A program made the translations under genes and the position numbers. 64,000 nucleotides of DNA from Avena insularis. Taxonomy: Eukaryota > Streptophyta > Magnoliopsida > Poales > Poaceae. The stretch covers positions 240,524,292 to 240,588,291 of the forward strand of contig CM042687.1 of the NCBI GenBank assembly GCA_023614405.1, written 5' to 3'. Below, in pieces: positions 19,744 to 31,898 of the stretch (position 1 is its first letter; each line of letters opens with the position of its first letter). The notes beneath the pieces are model-generated. The model did no database searches. It saw nothing but the letters and a program-made list of their open reading frames with translations, and was not told the DNA's origin.

Positions 19744-22700
19744 TGCGGTGACCTAGCATACCACTACATGATGTAGTACACTATAGTCGTTGATATAACA
19801 CCAATGAAACACCGTTCACTAGTATTACATCCCTTAGAGTAGTACAACAGAAACATAGCAGGTCCAAGACATGACTATAGGTTACTACTCAACTCTTTAC
19901 ACAAGATCCAGAGAACACTCTAGGTTGAAGGGAGAGAAAGAAACTTCTTAAGAAGAAGAATCAAGAATAAATAACTCATAGCTACCATACTATAAAACTA
20001 GTATCTTAACTACTGGCTTGCATTGCTGCTATTGCAATACTCTACAGAAGTAGGTTCTATGGCTAGAGATTCTATTCTTATGTAATTTGCAACTTTGTCT
20101 TCACTTGAGTTGATGTATATGTTGACTTCCTTGACTTCATTGAAGAGCTTTAGCTTTTAATGATGATTCCTGGAGCATAACTTGATGTAGAAGTCGTCTG
20201 TACTGGCTTTAGAACCTAGCAAGGGTTAAGAAGATACTTTGAGTACGAGCGTACTCAGCAAGTCCACTAGAAAAGGAGTTTTTGATGCACTATAACTACA
20301 GCCACAGACCATAGGTCGTAGGCAATGCAAGTTTTCATAAACATTTCTTCAAAGGTTGATTTTATTCTGAAAAGCTATGTCCGTCAGCCTTCACGGGTTT
20401 ACCAGAACCTTCATGGGGTTCCTTTCCCACCGCGTTCACAGCTCCTTCCCGGAACAGGGAGTAACAAGTTACAGTTTTTACACTATGTAGAGGTAGGCGT
20501 CACTTTACCCATGAGAGATCTTAGCTTTGTTGCACATCCGGGCTGCGAACCCGTTCACACTTCCTTGGTGTGAGGCCCAGACTAAGACCCAAGCCAATCA
20601 CTGCCTTCTCCGCGCCCCTGCATGTCTCCTTGGTGTACGCCAGCCCACCTATTGAATTACGACAATGGCAGTACAGACCATTCAGATGCCGGAACTATCG
20701 TGGGACGTTGAGGGCTCCCACCCATATGCTGCATATCCTCTACGAATTACCATAAATAAAATGCACGCTATGAGTGATAACAGCCACGACCCGCACATCC
20801 AGCTCCATGCGAGAGGGAAAAGATACAGCTGACTTCTTCGTCCCATTCCAAATCTCATGGTCAACGAGTAATATATGGCGCAGGAATCACTGGCGACATT
20901 GGTTGTTAAGTCCTATATATTATGTTACTTTACCACCGGAACTCTTACAGTAGGTTATTACCTCATGGTAAATAACCTATAATCACATTATTATGAAAAT
21001 AGTGTTTTATGTCCTTTTTCAAATGTAGGTGATGACAACACTGGATTTGTAAAATACTTTACAGAAAATAATCAAAGTACATGAGCAAGTGTGAACTTGC
21101 CTTTTGTGATTGCAAGATTATGCACTCACGGTCTTCAAGGCAATATAAAAGATCCAATATCTGAAATTAGCATCATTGGTCCGGTAAGGAGTAATGTTTA
21201 AAGAAGCAAGACACTTTTATGCATAAGTAAGGTAATGCAAGTTGATAAACGCGAATCCCAAGGTAACGTTGTTCTAGGGTTTGGATACTGGAAAAGGTTT
21301 CCTTAGAATGTGTTGCCTTTTTAGATTAAGTTTTATACATGTGCTTCTTATTAAGGCTTGTGAGTGTGTGGGAAACAACATGTATTTATGTAACAACAAA
21401 ATACACACATATGGAATACTACTTAAGGTTGCTTACATCTTAATTGTTTATCTTCAAGTTTTGCTTTACAAGTAATGTCACTTATAAAGAATTTAAGTAT
21501 TAACAATCTTATTATACAAGTAAAGTATAAAGTAATGTGATTGTGATTAGTTGTCATTTGTTTTCTGAAGTGGCAGAACGAATAACTTTTGAAGAACATC
21601 TTACGAGGTGTTATTTCTAGTTATAGTATTTAAGTCAAAAAGGATTGCCTTTATTGGAATACTGAAAATTGGTAGTATTTGAGACTTATCTATCTTGGTT
21701 TTTAACTAGGTTGGTTTGGTATTAAGATGCCTTACAATTTAATTATAACAGACCAAAGTTAACTATAAAGTATATAATAAAGTTGTTAGTATTATACTTA
21801 AAGCTTGGTAACTATAATTAACTTTATGGATGTAGATAGACTTAGGGTATATTATTTATGATACTTGTATTCTATTCGTTTTATATTGTTTCCTTAGAGT
21901 TACTTAAGAATGGCATTACTTCTTTTGAATAGTGGTTTCCTAATTATTTAGTGGGATAGGATCATTTTCCTTTTTATGGATGAGTGGTTATAGTTTGTAA
22001 ACAAAGAAATAATATTACTTAACTTCTTATGGATTCAATATAGTGTTTTGGTTTGTTTATAAACTTGTGGTTAAAGTAAAAGAATGGGTTTTATCTCATT
22101 ACCATTATTCTTGGAGATCTTATATTAGATAAGGATTCTCTTATAAAATAATCTACATTAATGGTTGAGAATTAATTTAATAAAATTGTATTCAAAGTGG
22201 TTAATTCATTTTGAATACACACTATCAATATTTAAGATTAATACTTTTTATTAGACTCAACTCATTAATTTAAGAAATATTAACAAATTTTATTTACCTA
22301 TATATGAATTATTAATTAAGGAAATAAGTTTAATTCAAGTTATGAAGGTGTTTAACTTTTTATTGAACTCAAAAAATGGAATATCATATTTTTAACATGT
22401 AGTTATTATTTTTGTGATCATTTTGGTATATTACATTTATTTTTGTGATTTATAAATAATAAGATATCATTTTAATAAGGTTTATTACTATATAAATACC
22501 TAATAAATAATAAATATTTAATTAACATGAATAATAATGCATGATTATAGTTTTAAATTATAATTCTTATTTTCCTAAGATTTTTAGTATTTTATTTATA
22601 TTTTCAACATTTTCCATTATTAAAATATTAATTTTCAAAGTATTAAAACTTTATAAAGTTTTTATTAAAGAATATTTATTTAAATAATTATCATAATAAT

Positions 22701-25700
22701 ATTTAGTAATAGTTTTAAATTGTAGATTTTATTTTTCTGAACATTTTCATATATGATATGTATTTTTCTGATTTATAAAACAAAAGATATCAAATTTAGA
22801 AGATTTAATCATTTTATGAATTTCTTAATTAAATAACTAGATGTGTTTATTGGGTAATGTTGATGTCAGCATAGACTGAAGGGTTTTTCTCACCAGGGCC
22901 TATTCTACCCCCAGTCATTGACTGGTGGGACCTATTGCCATGTCATTTTTATTGTTTTATTCATTATAGAATTATTACTGAAAAGAAATAAAGGAAATTT
23001 AAATATGACATCACCATGACATCATGGTGACATCATCAATGGGGATCCTCACAACAGCTTTCGATTCTATGGATTTGCTGTTTGCGCGAGTTGGTGCTGG
23101 GGCTTAACGGAAAGAGGACGTCGCCATGAACCTTATAGTGGCGGCGCTGCTCTGTTTTGGTCATCGGAGGTTGGTCGGCGATGAGTGTTTGCGGCAGTAC
23201 ATTTGGCATCCCCATGGGTTGATAGCTACGGCACGCGAGCAACGAATCAAACAGGACCACAAGGTTCAGAGGCCCACCAGCACCATGATGAAGGGCTCGG
23301 CGAGGTCGGAGGTGGTCGGGAGCGATCTAATCGCCGGCGATGAACTTCGTCGGAGTCGGAGAAGATTGTCATGATTCGGTCGATCCTGTACATCCCGGCT
23401 CGATTCCTTCCTCCAGGATGACGAGGGCGACGACACGGAGCTCATAGCATTCTCGGACGGCTCCGGGGTGGTCTCTAGATGACGGCGTGCATCGGCAGTT
23501 AAAGCTAGGGTTTGGCCTCTGGGAGGAAACAAAGAGGAAGAAGGGGATTAGGGTTCTCCGGCGGTGACGCTGGGTTTAAATAGATGTCGTAGGGCGGTGG
23601 CGCGGATCTTGACACGGCCGGCGATGGGGTGGCCGCCAGCGAGCTTCGGATCGTGAGGGGGCCGCGTGGGAGGCACGCAAGCCTCGCGGTGATGCTGGGC
23701 CAGGTGGGCTGCAGTGTGGCGTGTGTGAGCGACAAGTAAGCAAGAGAGGAGATGGGCCATGGGCCAGATTTGGTGTGTCCTCTGTTTTTTCCTGGTTTTA
23801 TTATTTTTTCATTTTCTGTTTTGTTTTTAGCTTTGAATTTAAGCAATAACTTTGACTTATCTTTATGGAATTTTATTTGCTAAACATTTGCAGCAACAAT
23901 GAAATTATTAAGAATCCATTTGTGAACTTTTACTATGTATTGATATTTTCTTTATTGTCTTTATATATATTCTTTTCTATAACATTGTTTTCACTTTTAT
24001 GAGAAGAACTTAAGTTTTTTAAAATGTTTAATAATATTCATAGGGTTTATTTATATGTATTTAATCACGTAGTATAGGATAGAATGGTTTATACTATTGG
24101 ATCCCCACTTATTCCATGCTCATATGGGATGAGTGGTTAGAGAAATGAATTAAAGATTTTTTCTTATGATTATATATATAATATTTATGAGATGTTGATG
24201 AGAAAACTTATTAATAAGTTTAGAATTCTGAATTGTACTTACTCACCCTAAGGTTTAAGGTACTTACTATACTTATTTTCTTTTGTTGATGTGAATAAAG
24301 ATTAATGGCTAAACCTATTGTCTTTATGTTTGTGATTTTAATAATATCACCATTTAAAGTAAAATAGTGGAATTGTTTTCTAGGATAACTTATGAGAAAC
24401 CATTAATAAAGATAGTTCCATAAGCAGCTATGATAATGATGGTTGAATATGACAAAGATGTGCTCAAGGGATTTGTTATAGGAAAATATTCCTATGAAGC
24501 ATGGTGGAAACAGGATGGTAGATCAACCATAGAAATTGGATATTAGGTTTGGTCTTAGATTATGGGTTTAGGCATTAACAAGGATTCCTATATTCCAACA
24601 TTATAATTCTGGACTTCTAATTGAGGAATTCATTTCCTAGATATACTACTTCTTTATGTCCATATTCATGTGCTAACATGATGAGCTTTGCTTTACAGAA
24701 TATTCTTATCCACCTTTTATTCTTCTAAATCCATTTTTAATTCCAATGAGCTTAACACTAAAGCTTTCATAATCTTCTTATATTCTTCCTTAATCACCCA
24801 CCACTAATATCACTTCAGAAGATGTATACATCAAATCCTACTTCACCTCAAGTGCTTAGTATTTCCAAAGAGGAAAATACAACTTTTTTAATCCAATGTT
24901 GCTCTAACATCATTTTAATCATACTATCTTGTCTCTACTTGACTCCATTATCTAACATTCCAACCTCACATTATATTAATGTGACTTGTAATGACTAATC
25001 TAGGATAATATATCTATACTATGGTTCAATCATATTTTATCCACCAATGTCACTCATACATGGTATAAGCATTCAATATTGGTGAATAAGGCATGATCAT
25101 TATAATCCTTTGATCTTTTATGATTCAGGTTTCCAGTTGGCTAATTAAGGCTTCTATCCATTCAACATTACAGTTGTATTGTAATTATCTTCTGTTTAGC
25201 TCCATTGGATTAAGAGATATAATTCATTGACTATACCTACTTGATCCAATAGGACTACTCATGGTAACTATCTTTAGACTTCATTCTTGTAATCTTCTTT
25301 GTTACCATACTGATTTGATTTCCTCAAATCACTCCCATCCTATAGATGACATCTAGAACTAGCATCACTACTTATCTCTTCTTACTTCTTTATTTATAAG
25401 CCTTAAGTGAATGCTATAGTAAGGACAAGAGTTGATAGGTTAAGAGTTGATAAGTTAAGAATTGGTGAATCAATAGTTGATTACTCAACATTGATGAACA
25501 ATAGATATTGAGATAGAATTCAATGGAGATGATAAAGATTGATATGGAAAGGAAGATTTATGGTGAATGATCTTGACTTGGTTCCTTTCCTACTCAATCT
25601 CACTAAAAAGTGAAAGTTAGGTATTTCCATGATACACATGGTATAAGTAGATGAGATTAAGAATTAGTTGTTACATTCTTATTATTTGTGTTATATTTAT

Positions 25701-26041
25701 AATTTGGTATTCATGAGTGATTAAAATGAATACTATGATATGATCACCTAAGGATCAAATATAAATCATCAAGTAATGCATTAGGGTTTGAATTTTATTA
25801 CATTTGATCTACGCTTAGATCAAATCATGTTTACCCAAAATAAGGTTTTAGCAAAGATCATATTGAAACTTATCGCAGTCAACTTGATGATCTACTTCCA
25901 TTCCATCAAGTTAAGAGAAGCTTCAATCACTTTAACAAGTTTTATTGAAAAGCGCGAAAATTATTTAGATTTTCTATGCATGAATGCAATGCACACACCT
26001 GTGTTCAGCTTATTTCTTAGCTCTAATGCTGGGATGTTACA
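19744..26041 (-). repeat. L1 left LTR (3' LTR of the element), 6.3 kb
   Basis: On the minus strand it begins TGTAACATCCCAGCATTAG and ends GGTCACCGCA. It matches the right LTR throughout; in the first 115 bases from 21281 I count five differences. The central 16 kb-equivalent is very AT-rich, except for a GC-rich gene-like block at 23040-23770. The block at 20280-20900 is also conserved in L2 (58200-58760, opposite strand). Confidence 0.9.
23575..23582 (-). promoter_or_regulatory. TATA box in L1 left LTR
   Basis: The minus strand reads TATTTAAA in CTATTTAAACCC, followed by a GC-rich leader with GAACCCTAATCCCC and AAACCCTAGC. The orientation agrees with the element. The copy in the right LTR is at 46001-46008. 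Confidence 0.6.
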
Positions 26042-26059
26042 GACTCTCCCCCTTAAAAG
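26042..26059 (-). promoter_or_regulatory. L1 polypurine tract
   Basis: The minus strand reads CTTTTAAGGGGGAGAGTC and is followed directly by the LTR start TGTAACATCCC. This is the plus-strand DNA primer site for an element on the minus strand. Confidence 0.8.
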
Positions 26060-28660
26060 AAACTTTGTCCTCGAAGTTCGCACTCTCATGTTTCAGAGTA
26101 ATGAATTGTCTTGCAATGATTACGATATGTCTTAACTCCATGTTAACCTCAATGGGAATAATTGTAATATCCCATATTCAGATCTTTTCCTTGAATCCTC
26201 ATTATACTTGGTAATCTCCATCTGGTTGTCTCCAATATTCCAAAGTTCCTTTTACTTTACTCTCTTAGGAATATGTCCTTGTAAAATCCTTAAATTGAGG
26301 TCTCTGCTTTAGTTGGTTTCCCTGATTAAGTATCCTAATCCAACTTCTTTACTTGATCATCGAACTTCCCTACTATATTATGTAATATCTAGGAAGTCTC
26401 ACTAAAACATGTTTTAAAGTTGATTAATCAATAGTGTGGTCAAAAGACTAATCTTTGATTTGCAATTGTATGAGTTGTACGGGTGATCTTTCAGAAAATT
26501 GGATTGGAACATATCTAGTCCGAACCCATTAAAATTTCTTTTTCCTCTATACTTGTCCAATTGGATATGATTATTCACTCTTAAGGATCACTTAAGAGTT
26601 GTTTCCTCTAGACTTAGTTTGTTGGGCTTAATCTTTTATCACCTTCAAGCTTTTACCTTATTAAGCTGTAGATAATATTTCATTATCACCAATAGCACTA
26701 CTTCAACTTTCATTTATAATTTTTACTCTCCCCTTAGGGTTTACTAATGGCATCTAAACTACCTATTTATTATTTATTAGCTTTATAATTAGAATTTAGA
26801 GTTTTGTCTAGCTTATACTTGACCTAATTTGTTCTTATGAAAGATTGTACGGTGTATCCACACAATTGTGGATCTCCGAAGTGAATCTTTCAGCATTATT
26901 TGTCTTACTTACTTATTCGGATATTTTTGCTTTGATGCACCTAACTTCACGAAGAGTCTCGAAAGACGGTCGCTTTCAATTTTTATACTCCTTTGTGTCT
27001 TACTTATCTTAGGCCAAATTTTATGCTCTTTATGCAACTTTTAAGATGATCTGGTTAACTATGTCAACCAACACCGGCTATGGTAAAGATACCAACTGTG
27101 GATCAATTACTACCTATGGATCAAATACCAGCTGCGGATAATTACCAGCTGCGAACCATCCTAGGGTGTATGTATTATCCTATGGTTTCCAACATACTTC
27201 TAGCATTCTCGCTGAATTGTCAAAGCTTGAATACCATCTTTTTCCAAAATTTCGTATTTGCATTAATTCATGATGCTTCCATGAACTTGGTATTACTACT
27301 CCATTACTTCTTAGCAACATTACCTACTTTGATTGAACCCTAAGTTCATTACTTATTGTTGCTCCATCTAATCCCTACATTAATCTTTCTTCTTATTATG
27401 TACTAACAATGATTTGAGCTTGATTCATCCTCCAAATTGGATTGATACTCCTCATATTTAGCTTTACCCTTCAGGTAGGTCTTCATCTTGGTCTTCCGAA
27501 CTCGTCACTCCCGTACACGAATTCCCATTCCTATCTAGGTCTATAACATCAAGTAATAACTGGATGTTGCAACATGCATTTGCACACCAGGTCAGACTTC
27601 ATGTACAGATCTAGTCAATCAAGAATATCCAAGAAAAACAAATAAATCCAAATGTGGTACATATAACACACATTCTAAGCCCAGAATATAGTAGTTGAGT
27701 ATAATATCTCTAGAATTCAGGCTTAGTTGTGTAGTATATGACACCTCTTCATATAGGTTTACATTGTGATACTTAGCACATAGGGTCAAACTATTCTTTA
27801 TCTCAATATTTACCGAAATTGCTCAAGTGCAACAGGATGATTTTTAGACAAAGTGGTCTCAAGTTTTGGCTAACCTTTGGTCTCACCTTTGGAATGATTA
27901 ACTATATTCAACCATTATTTATTAGCCAACAGCCTCACATGATCTCTCCATATGACTAATCATATTATATTTCTAACTTAAACCAAAGATTATTAGATTT
28001 TTTTTAGCACCCATGACTTCTATCATAGTTCTTCCATGTTATTCTCTTACTTCTACTCCAAGAAAATTCACTAAGTACTTGTCATACTTACACTTATATC
28101 ATGGTTTCGGAGCTAATCTTACCATGATCTTTTTATGTTTTGCCTCTTCATCATGATTTAAGAGCTAATCTAACCATGATAACTTTACTTCTCACTACAC
28201 TGTTATTAAGTCATAACATAATTGCACTTCATCACGTAGAATTCTCAAGTGAATCCCACATGATTACTACTCATTACATCCACATTTATCTTAATGATAT
28301 TCATTAGGTTGTCTTTGGTTAACGACTGACACTAAAATTTTATTGTTCTAACTTGAATTCTAAGATTAGGCTACACCAGTCAAAGTACTTCAATTGATGT
28401 CTTACACTTGATCCTACAGTATCTTGTTGGTTTATGTCTCCCTCGGAAGACACTACAGAGCACTATACTTGAGAAAAGATAAAAAATTACTCCTAAGAAA
28501 GAATGACTTAAGCATATGACTTAGGTGTGACAAGGTTATCCTCAAGTGGATACTCATCGCAAGTCATAAGATCATTTGGTTTCGATAAGATGGATCCTAT
28601 AGTCACTATCCAACCTACAGATCTTCCTAAAAGAGTTTTAATCCTAAGGTCAAAGCACAT
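26060..28660 (-). other. L1 non-coding interior
   Basis: About 2.6 kb, AT-rich, with no reading frame on the element strand that resembles gag, pol or the L2 protein. A short degenerate repeat of the form ACCAGCTGCGGAT lies at about 27090-27160. The few plus-strand frames (for example 27080-27343) have no recognisable features and look like chance. Confidence 0.7.
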
Positions 28661-28672
28661 GCTCTAATACCA
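28661..28672 (-). promoter_or_regulatory. L1 primer-binding site (initiator methionine tRNA type)
   Basis: The minus strand reads TGGTATTAGAGC, two bases after the LTR end. It differs by one base from TGGTATCAGAGC, the usual complement of plant initiator tRNA-Met. The following GTGCTTTGACCTTAGG is nearly identical to the sequence after the L2 site at 59333. Confidence 0.85.
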
Positions 28673-30175
28673 ACTGCGGTGACCCAGCATACCACTACAT
28701 GATGTAGTACACTATAGTCGTTGATATAACACCAATGAAACACCGTTCACTAGTATTACATCCCTCAGAGTAGTACAACAGAAACATATCAGGTCCAACA
28801 CATGACTATAGGTTACAACTCAACTCTTTACACAAGATCCAGAGAACACTCTAGGTTGAAGGGAGAGAAAGAAACTTCTTACGAAGAAGAATCAAGAATA
28901 AATAACTCATAGCTACCATACTTATAAAACTACTAGCTGAACAACTAGCTTGCATTGCTGCTATTGCAATACTCTATAGAAGTAGGTTCTATGGCTAGAG
29001 ATTCTATTCTTATCTAATTCGCAACTTTGTCTTCACGTGAGTTGATGTATATGTTGACTTCCTTAACTTCATTGAAGAGCTTTAGCTTTTAATGATGATT
29101 CCTGGAGCATAACTTGATGTAGACGTCGTCTGTACTGGCTTTAGAACCTAGCAAGGGTTACGAAGATACTTTGAGTACGAGCGTACTCAGCAAGTCCAGT
29201 AGAAAAGGAGTGTTTGATGCACTATAACTACAGCCACAGACCATAGGTCGTAGGCAATGCAAGTTTTCATAAACATTTCTTCAAAGGTTGCTTTTATTCT
29301 GAAAAGCTATGTCCGTCAGCCTTCATGGGTTTACCAGAACCTTCATGGGGTTCCTTTCCCGCCGCGTTCGCAGCTCCTTCACGGAACAGGGAGTAACAAG
29401 TTACAGTTTTTACACTCTACAGAGGTGCGTCACTTCACACATGAGAGATCTTAGCTTTGTTGCACATCCGGGACGCGAACCCGTTCACACTTCCTTGGTG
29501 TGAGGCCCAGACTAAGACCCAAGCCAATCACTGCCTTCTCCGCGACCCCGCATGTCTCCTTGGTGTACACCAGCCCACCTATTGAATTACGGCAATGGCA
29601 GTACAAACCATTCAGATGCCGGAACTATCATGGGATGTTGATGGCTCCCACCCATATGCTGCATCTCCTCTACGAATTACCATAAATAATCTGCACGCTA
29701 CGAGTGATAACAGCCACAACCCGCACATCCAGCTCCATGCGAGAGGGAAAAGATACAGCTGACTTCTTCATCCCATTCCAAATCTCATGGTCAACGCGTA
29801 ATATACGGCGCAAGAATCACTGGCGACATTGGTTGTTAAGTCCTAGATATTATGTTCCTTTACCACCAGAACTCTTATAGTAGGTTATTACCTCATGGTA
29901 AATAACCTATAATCACATTATTATGAAAATAGTGTTTTCTGTCCTTTTTGAAATGCAGGTGATGACAACAGTGGATTTGTAAAATACTTTACAGAAAATA
30001 ATCAAAGTACATGAGCAGTGTGAACTTGCCTTTTGTGATTGCAAGATTATGCACTCACGGTCTTCAAGGCAATATAAAAGTCCAATATCTGAAATCAGCA
30101 TCATTGGTCCGGTAAGGAGTAATGTTTAAAGAAGCAAGATGCTTTTATGCATAAGTAATGTAATGCAAGTTGATA

Positions 30176-30390
30176 CACTACAAGAAATCTGCTGATACAT
30201 GACCCTCCATTTTCGTCACTGAATCGTCACTGTGTACAATATATGACGATCTTATGACGAAAAACAAATCGTCAAAAACTAAGCGTCAGTAATTGCGCAC
30301 AACGACGTTTTCCATGAGATCGTCATAACAGTCTATGACGATATTGCATCGTCATAAACTCTATGATGATCCAATATCGTCACGGGCAAA
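30176..30390. repeat. CACTA left terminus and subterminal repeats
   Basis: After the 13-base inverted terminus come about a dozen copies of a GACGA/TCGTC-centred motif in both orientations, often as TATGACGAT or ATCGTCATA. Such arrays bind the TNPA-type protein in known CACTA elements. Confidence 0.85.
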
Positions 30391-31663
30391 CTGGCCTGGC
30401 CAGGTCAGATCCTACGTGGCTGATCCAACGTGGCAAAAATCAGCCCAATCCACTTCAGCTATTTATATGGGCCGATCCCAATAATTCAATCTGTTTTTTG
30501 TTTTTTCATATCAGTCCTCTTCAACGTACTACATGGGCCAACCCCAACATGTATGCCTTTTTATTTTTTGGTCTTGGCCTTTTATAGGAATAACTTTTTT
30601 ATTTGACTTTTTTGACCTTTTATTTTTAGCAGGTCCCACTTGTCAGTCTCATTTTTAACAGGTCACACTCGTTAATCTTCCACAATTTGACAGTAATTGA
30701 TCAGCTAATAATTTATTCAGAAAGGCAAGAATACACAAAATTCTTTTCACAGTAGCCATAATTAAGTCATTACAATAGTTCCATGGTTCAAATCACATAT
30801 TATATACAATAAATATTTCAGCGCTCACAAATTTCAAATCACAAGATATACAATAATATCCCAGTGCTCACACACTACAAATCACAACAGTTGATTACAA
30901 TAGTTCCATGGTTACAACAATATACTATGGCTTTCTTCCTGTTAGGCCTTTACACTTCAGATGAACTTCATAAAAGTAGATGAAGTCAATATCTGCTGAC
31001 CCAAAAGTTCCTCCCGTTGTACCTACAGGTCATCTCAAAGTGTAAAACACAAAACATAGAAAATTAAGGAAGTGGGTACGTTCAACAAATGGAAAAAAGG
31101 TAATACATATGCCAACAGACAGAACCAATAGATTCCATAAATTTGTCATCAAAATTGCAACTACTAATCTATATGTTACAAGCTCCTGCCAATACCTGGC
31201 ATATGCAATTAAGTAACTAACAAAACTTTCAGTGGCCATCCTAAACCATAAATCTTGTGATAAATCATGCACCACTACCAAAAACCTAGAAAACAAGACA
31301 ACTACAAATGCCTACAGGTGTTAAAACCATACTAGACTTTATGAAACATCGCCTTTAGATTTTTCTAATGAAACCTTGTACTTTGGTGAGATCCCAGAAG
31401 CCATTTTCTAAGAACAGAAAGCTCAGGATTATCCATAGTTCTACAAGGAAGGTGGCAGATTACATAGCGGCACAATATGATCAGAATTCAGAAATAGCTA
31501 GTAATTGTTTTACAAGGTTCAATTGTATTTATTACTTTAGAGCAAAAAATCAAGCAAGTTAACAGAAATGATGCAACAATCTTTTGAACACTATGCCTAA
31601 TGTAAACTAGAACTTGTGTAATTTAGCAGGATGAATTTGTTCAGTTAGTATGGTAGTACCGAC
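30391..31663. other. CACTA interior, left
   Basis: No gene recognised. The AT-rich sequence contains only short frames without family features (for example 31030-31296 on the minus strand). It may include an intron of the captured transporter fragment that follows. Confidence 0.45.
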
Positions 31664-31889
31664 CTAGTATGTCAGTGGCCATGTCCCTGAAGCGGAGCTA
31701 GCGACAGCCTTGCTGCACTTGGTGCTCCAGGACATGGGAGATGGGATTGTGAGAGTAAAAGGTGACCACGGCGCCCACGACAAGGCATATCATCTCGGCC
31801 GACCACACCAGCGAACGTGAATGGCAGGCTCAGCAGCAGCAGGGCCACTATGGACATCGTCAGGTGGTACTTGCAGTGCAGCAATGAAC
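31664..31889 (-). pseudogene. captured exon of an AAAP-family amino-acid transporter gene
   Basis: The minus strand shows an acceptor (TGCTGCAG) and then coding sequence with GSLLHCKYHLTMSIVA and LLLLSLPFTFA. After a small frameshift it continues VWSAEMICLVVGAVVTFYSHN, then VLEH and LRFRDMATDIL, ending at a possible GT donor near 31663. This matches the first membrane helices of plant amino acid/auxin permease proteins of the GABA-transporter-like group (helix 1 LLSLPFAF, helix 2 ICLVxGAxVTFYS, then QLRFRDMATDILG). A TAG replaces the conserved glutamine before LRFRD. Only one exon is recognisable. The solo LTR X sits five bases upstream of the acceptor. It is a fragment carried by the CACTA element, not a functional transporter. 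Confidence 0.68.
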
Positions 31890-31898
31890 CTGCAGCAT

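Noticed and set aside
20325..20755. Frames at 20325-20755 and 29257-29685 as conserved coding sequence
   Set aside because: They recur because the LTR is duplicated, they are antisense to the element, and the L2 copy (58200-58760) does not preserve the frame.
23036..23532. Short frames in the GC-rich block of the L1 LTR as genes
   Set aside because: Counterparts in the right LTR (45508-45958) differ by frameshifts and no family features are present; treated as LTR leader sequence.
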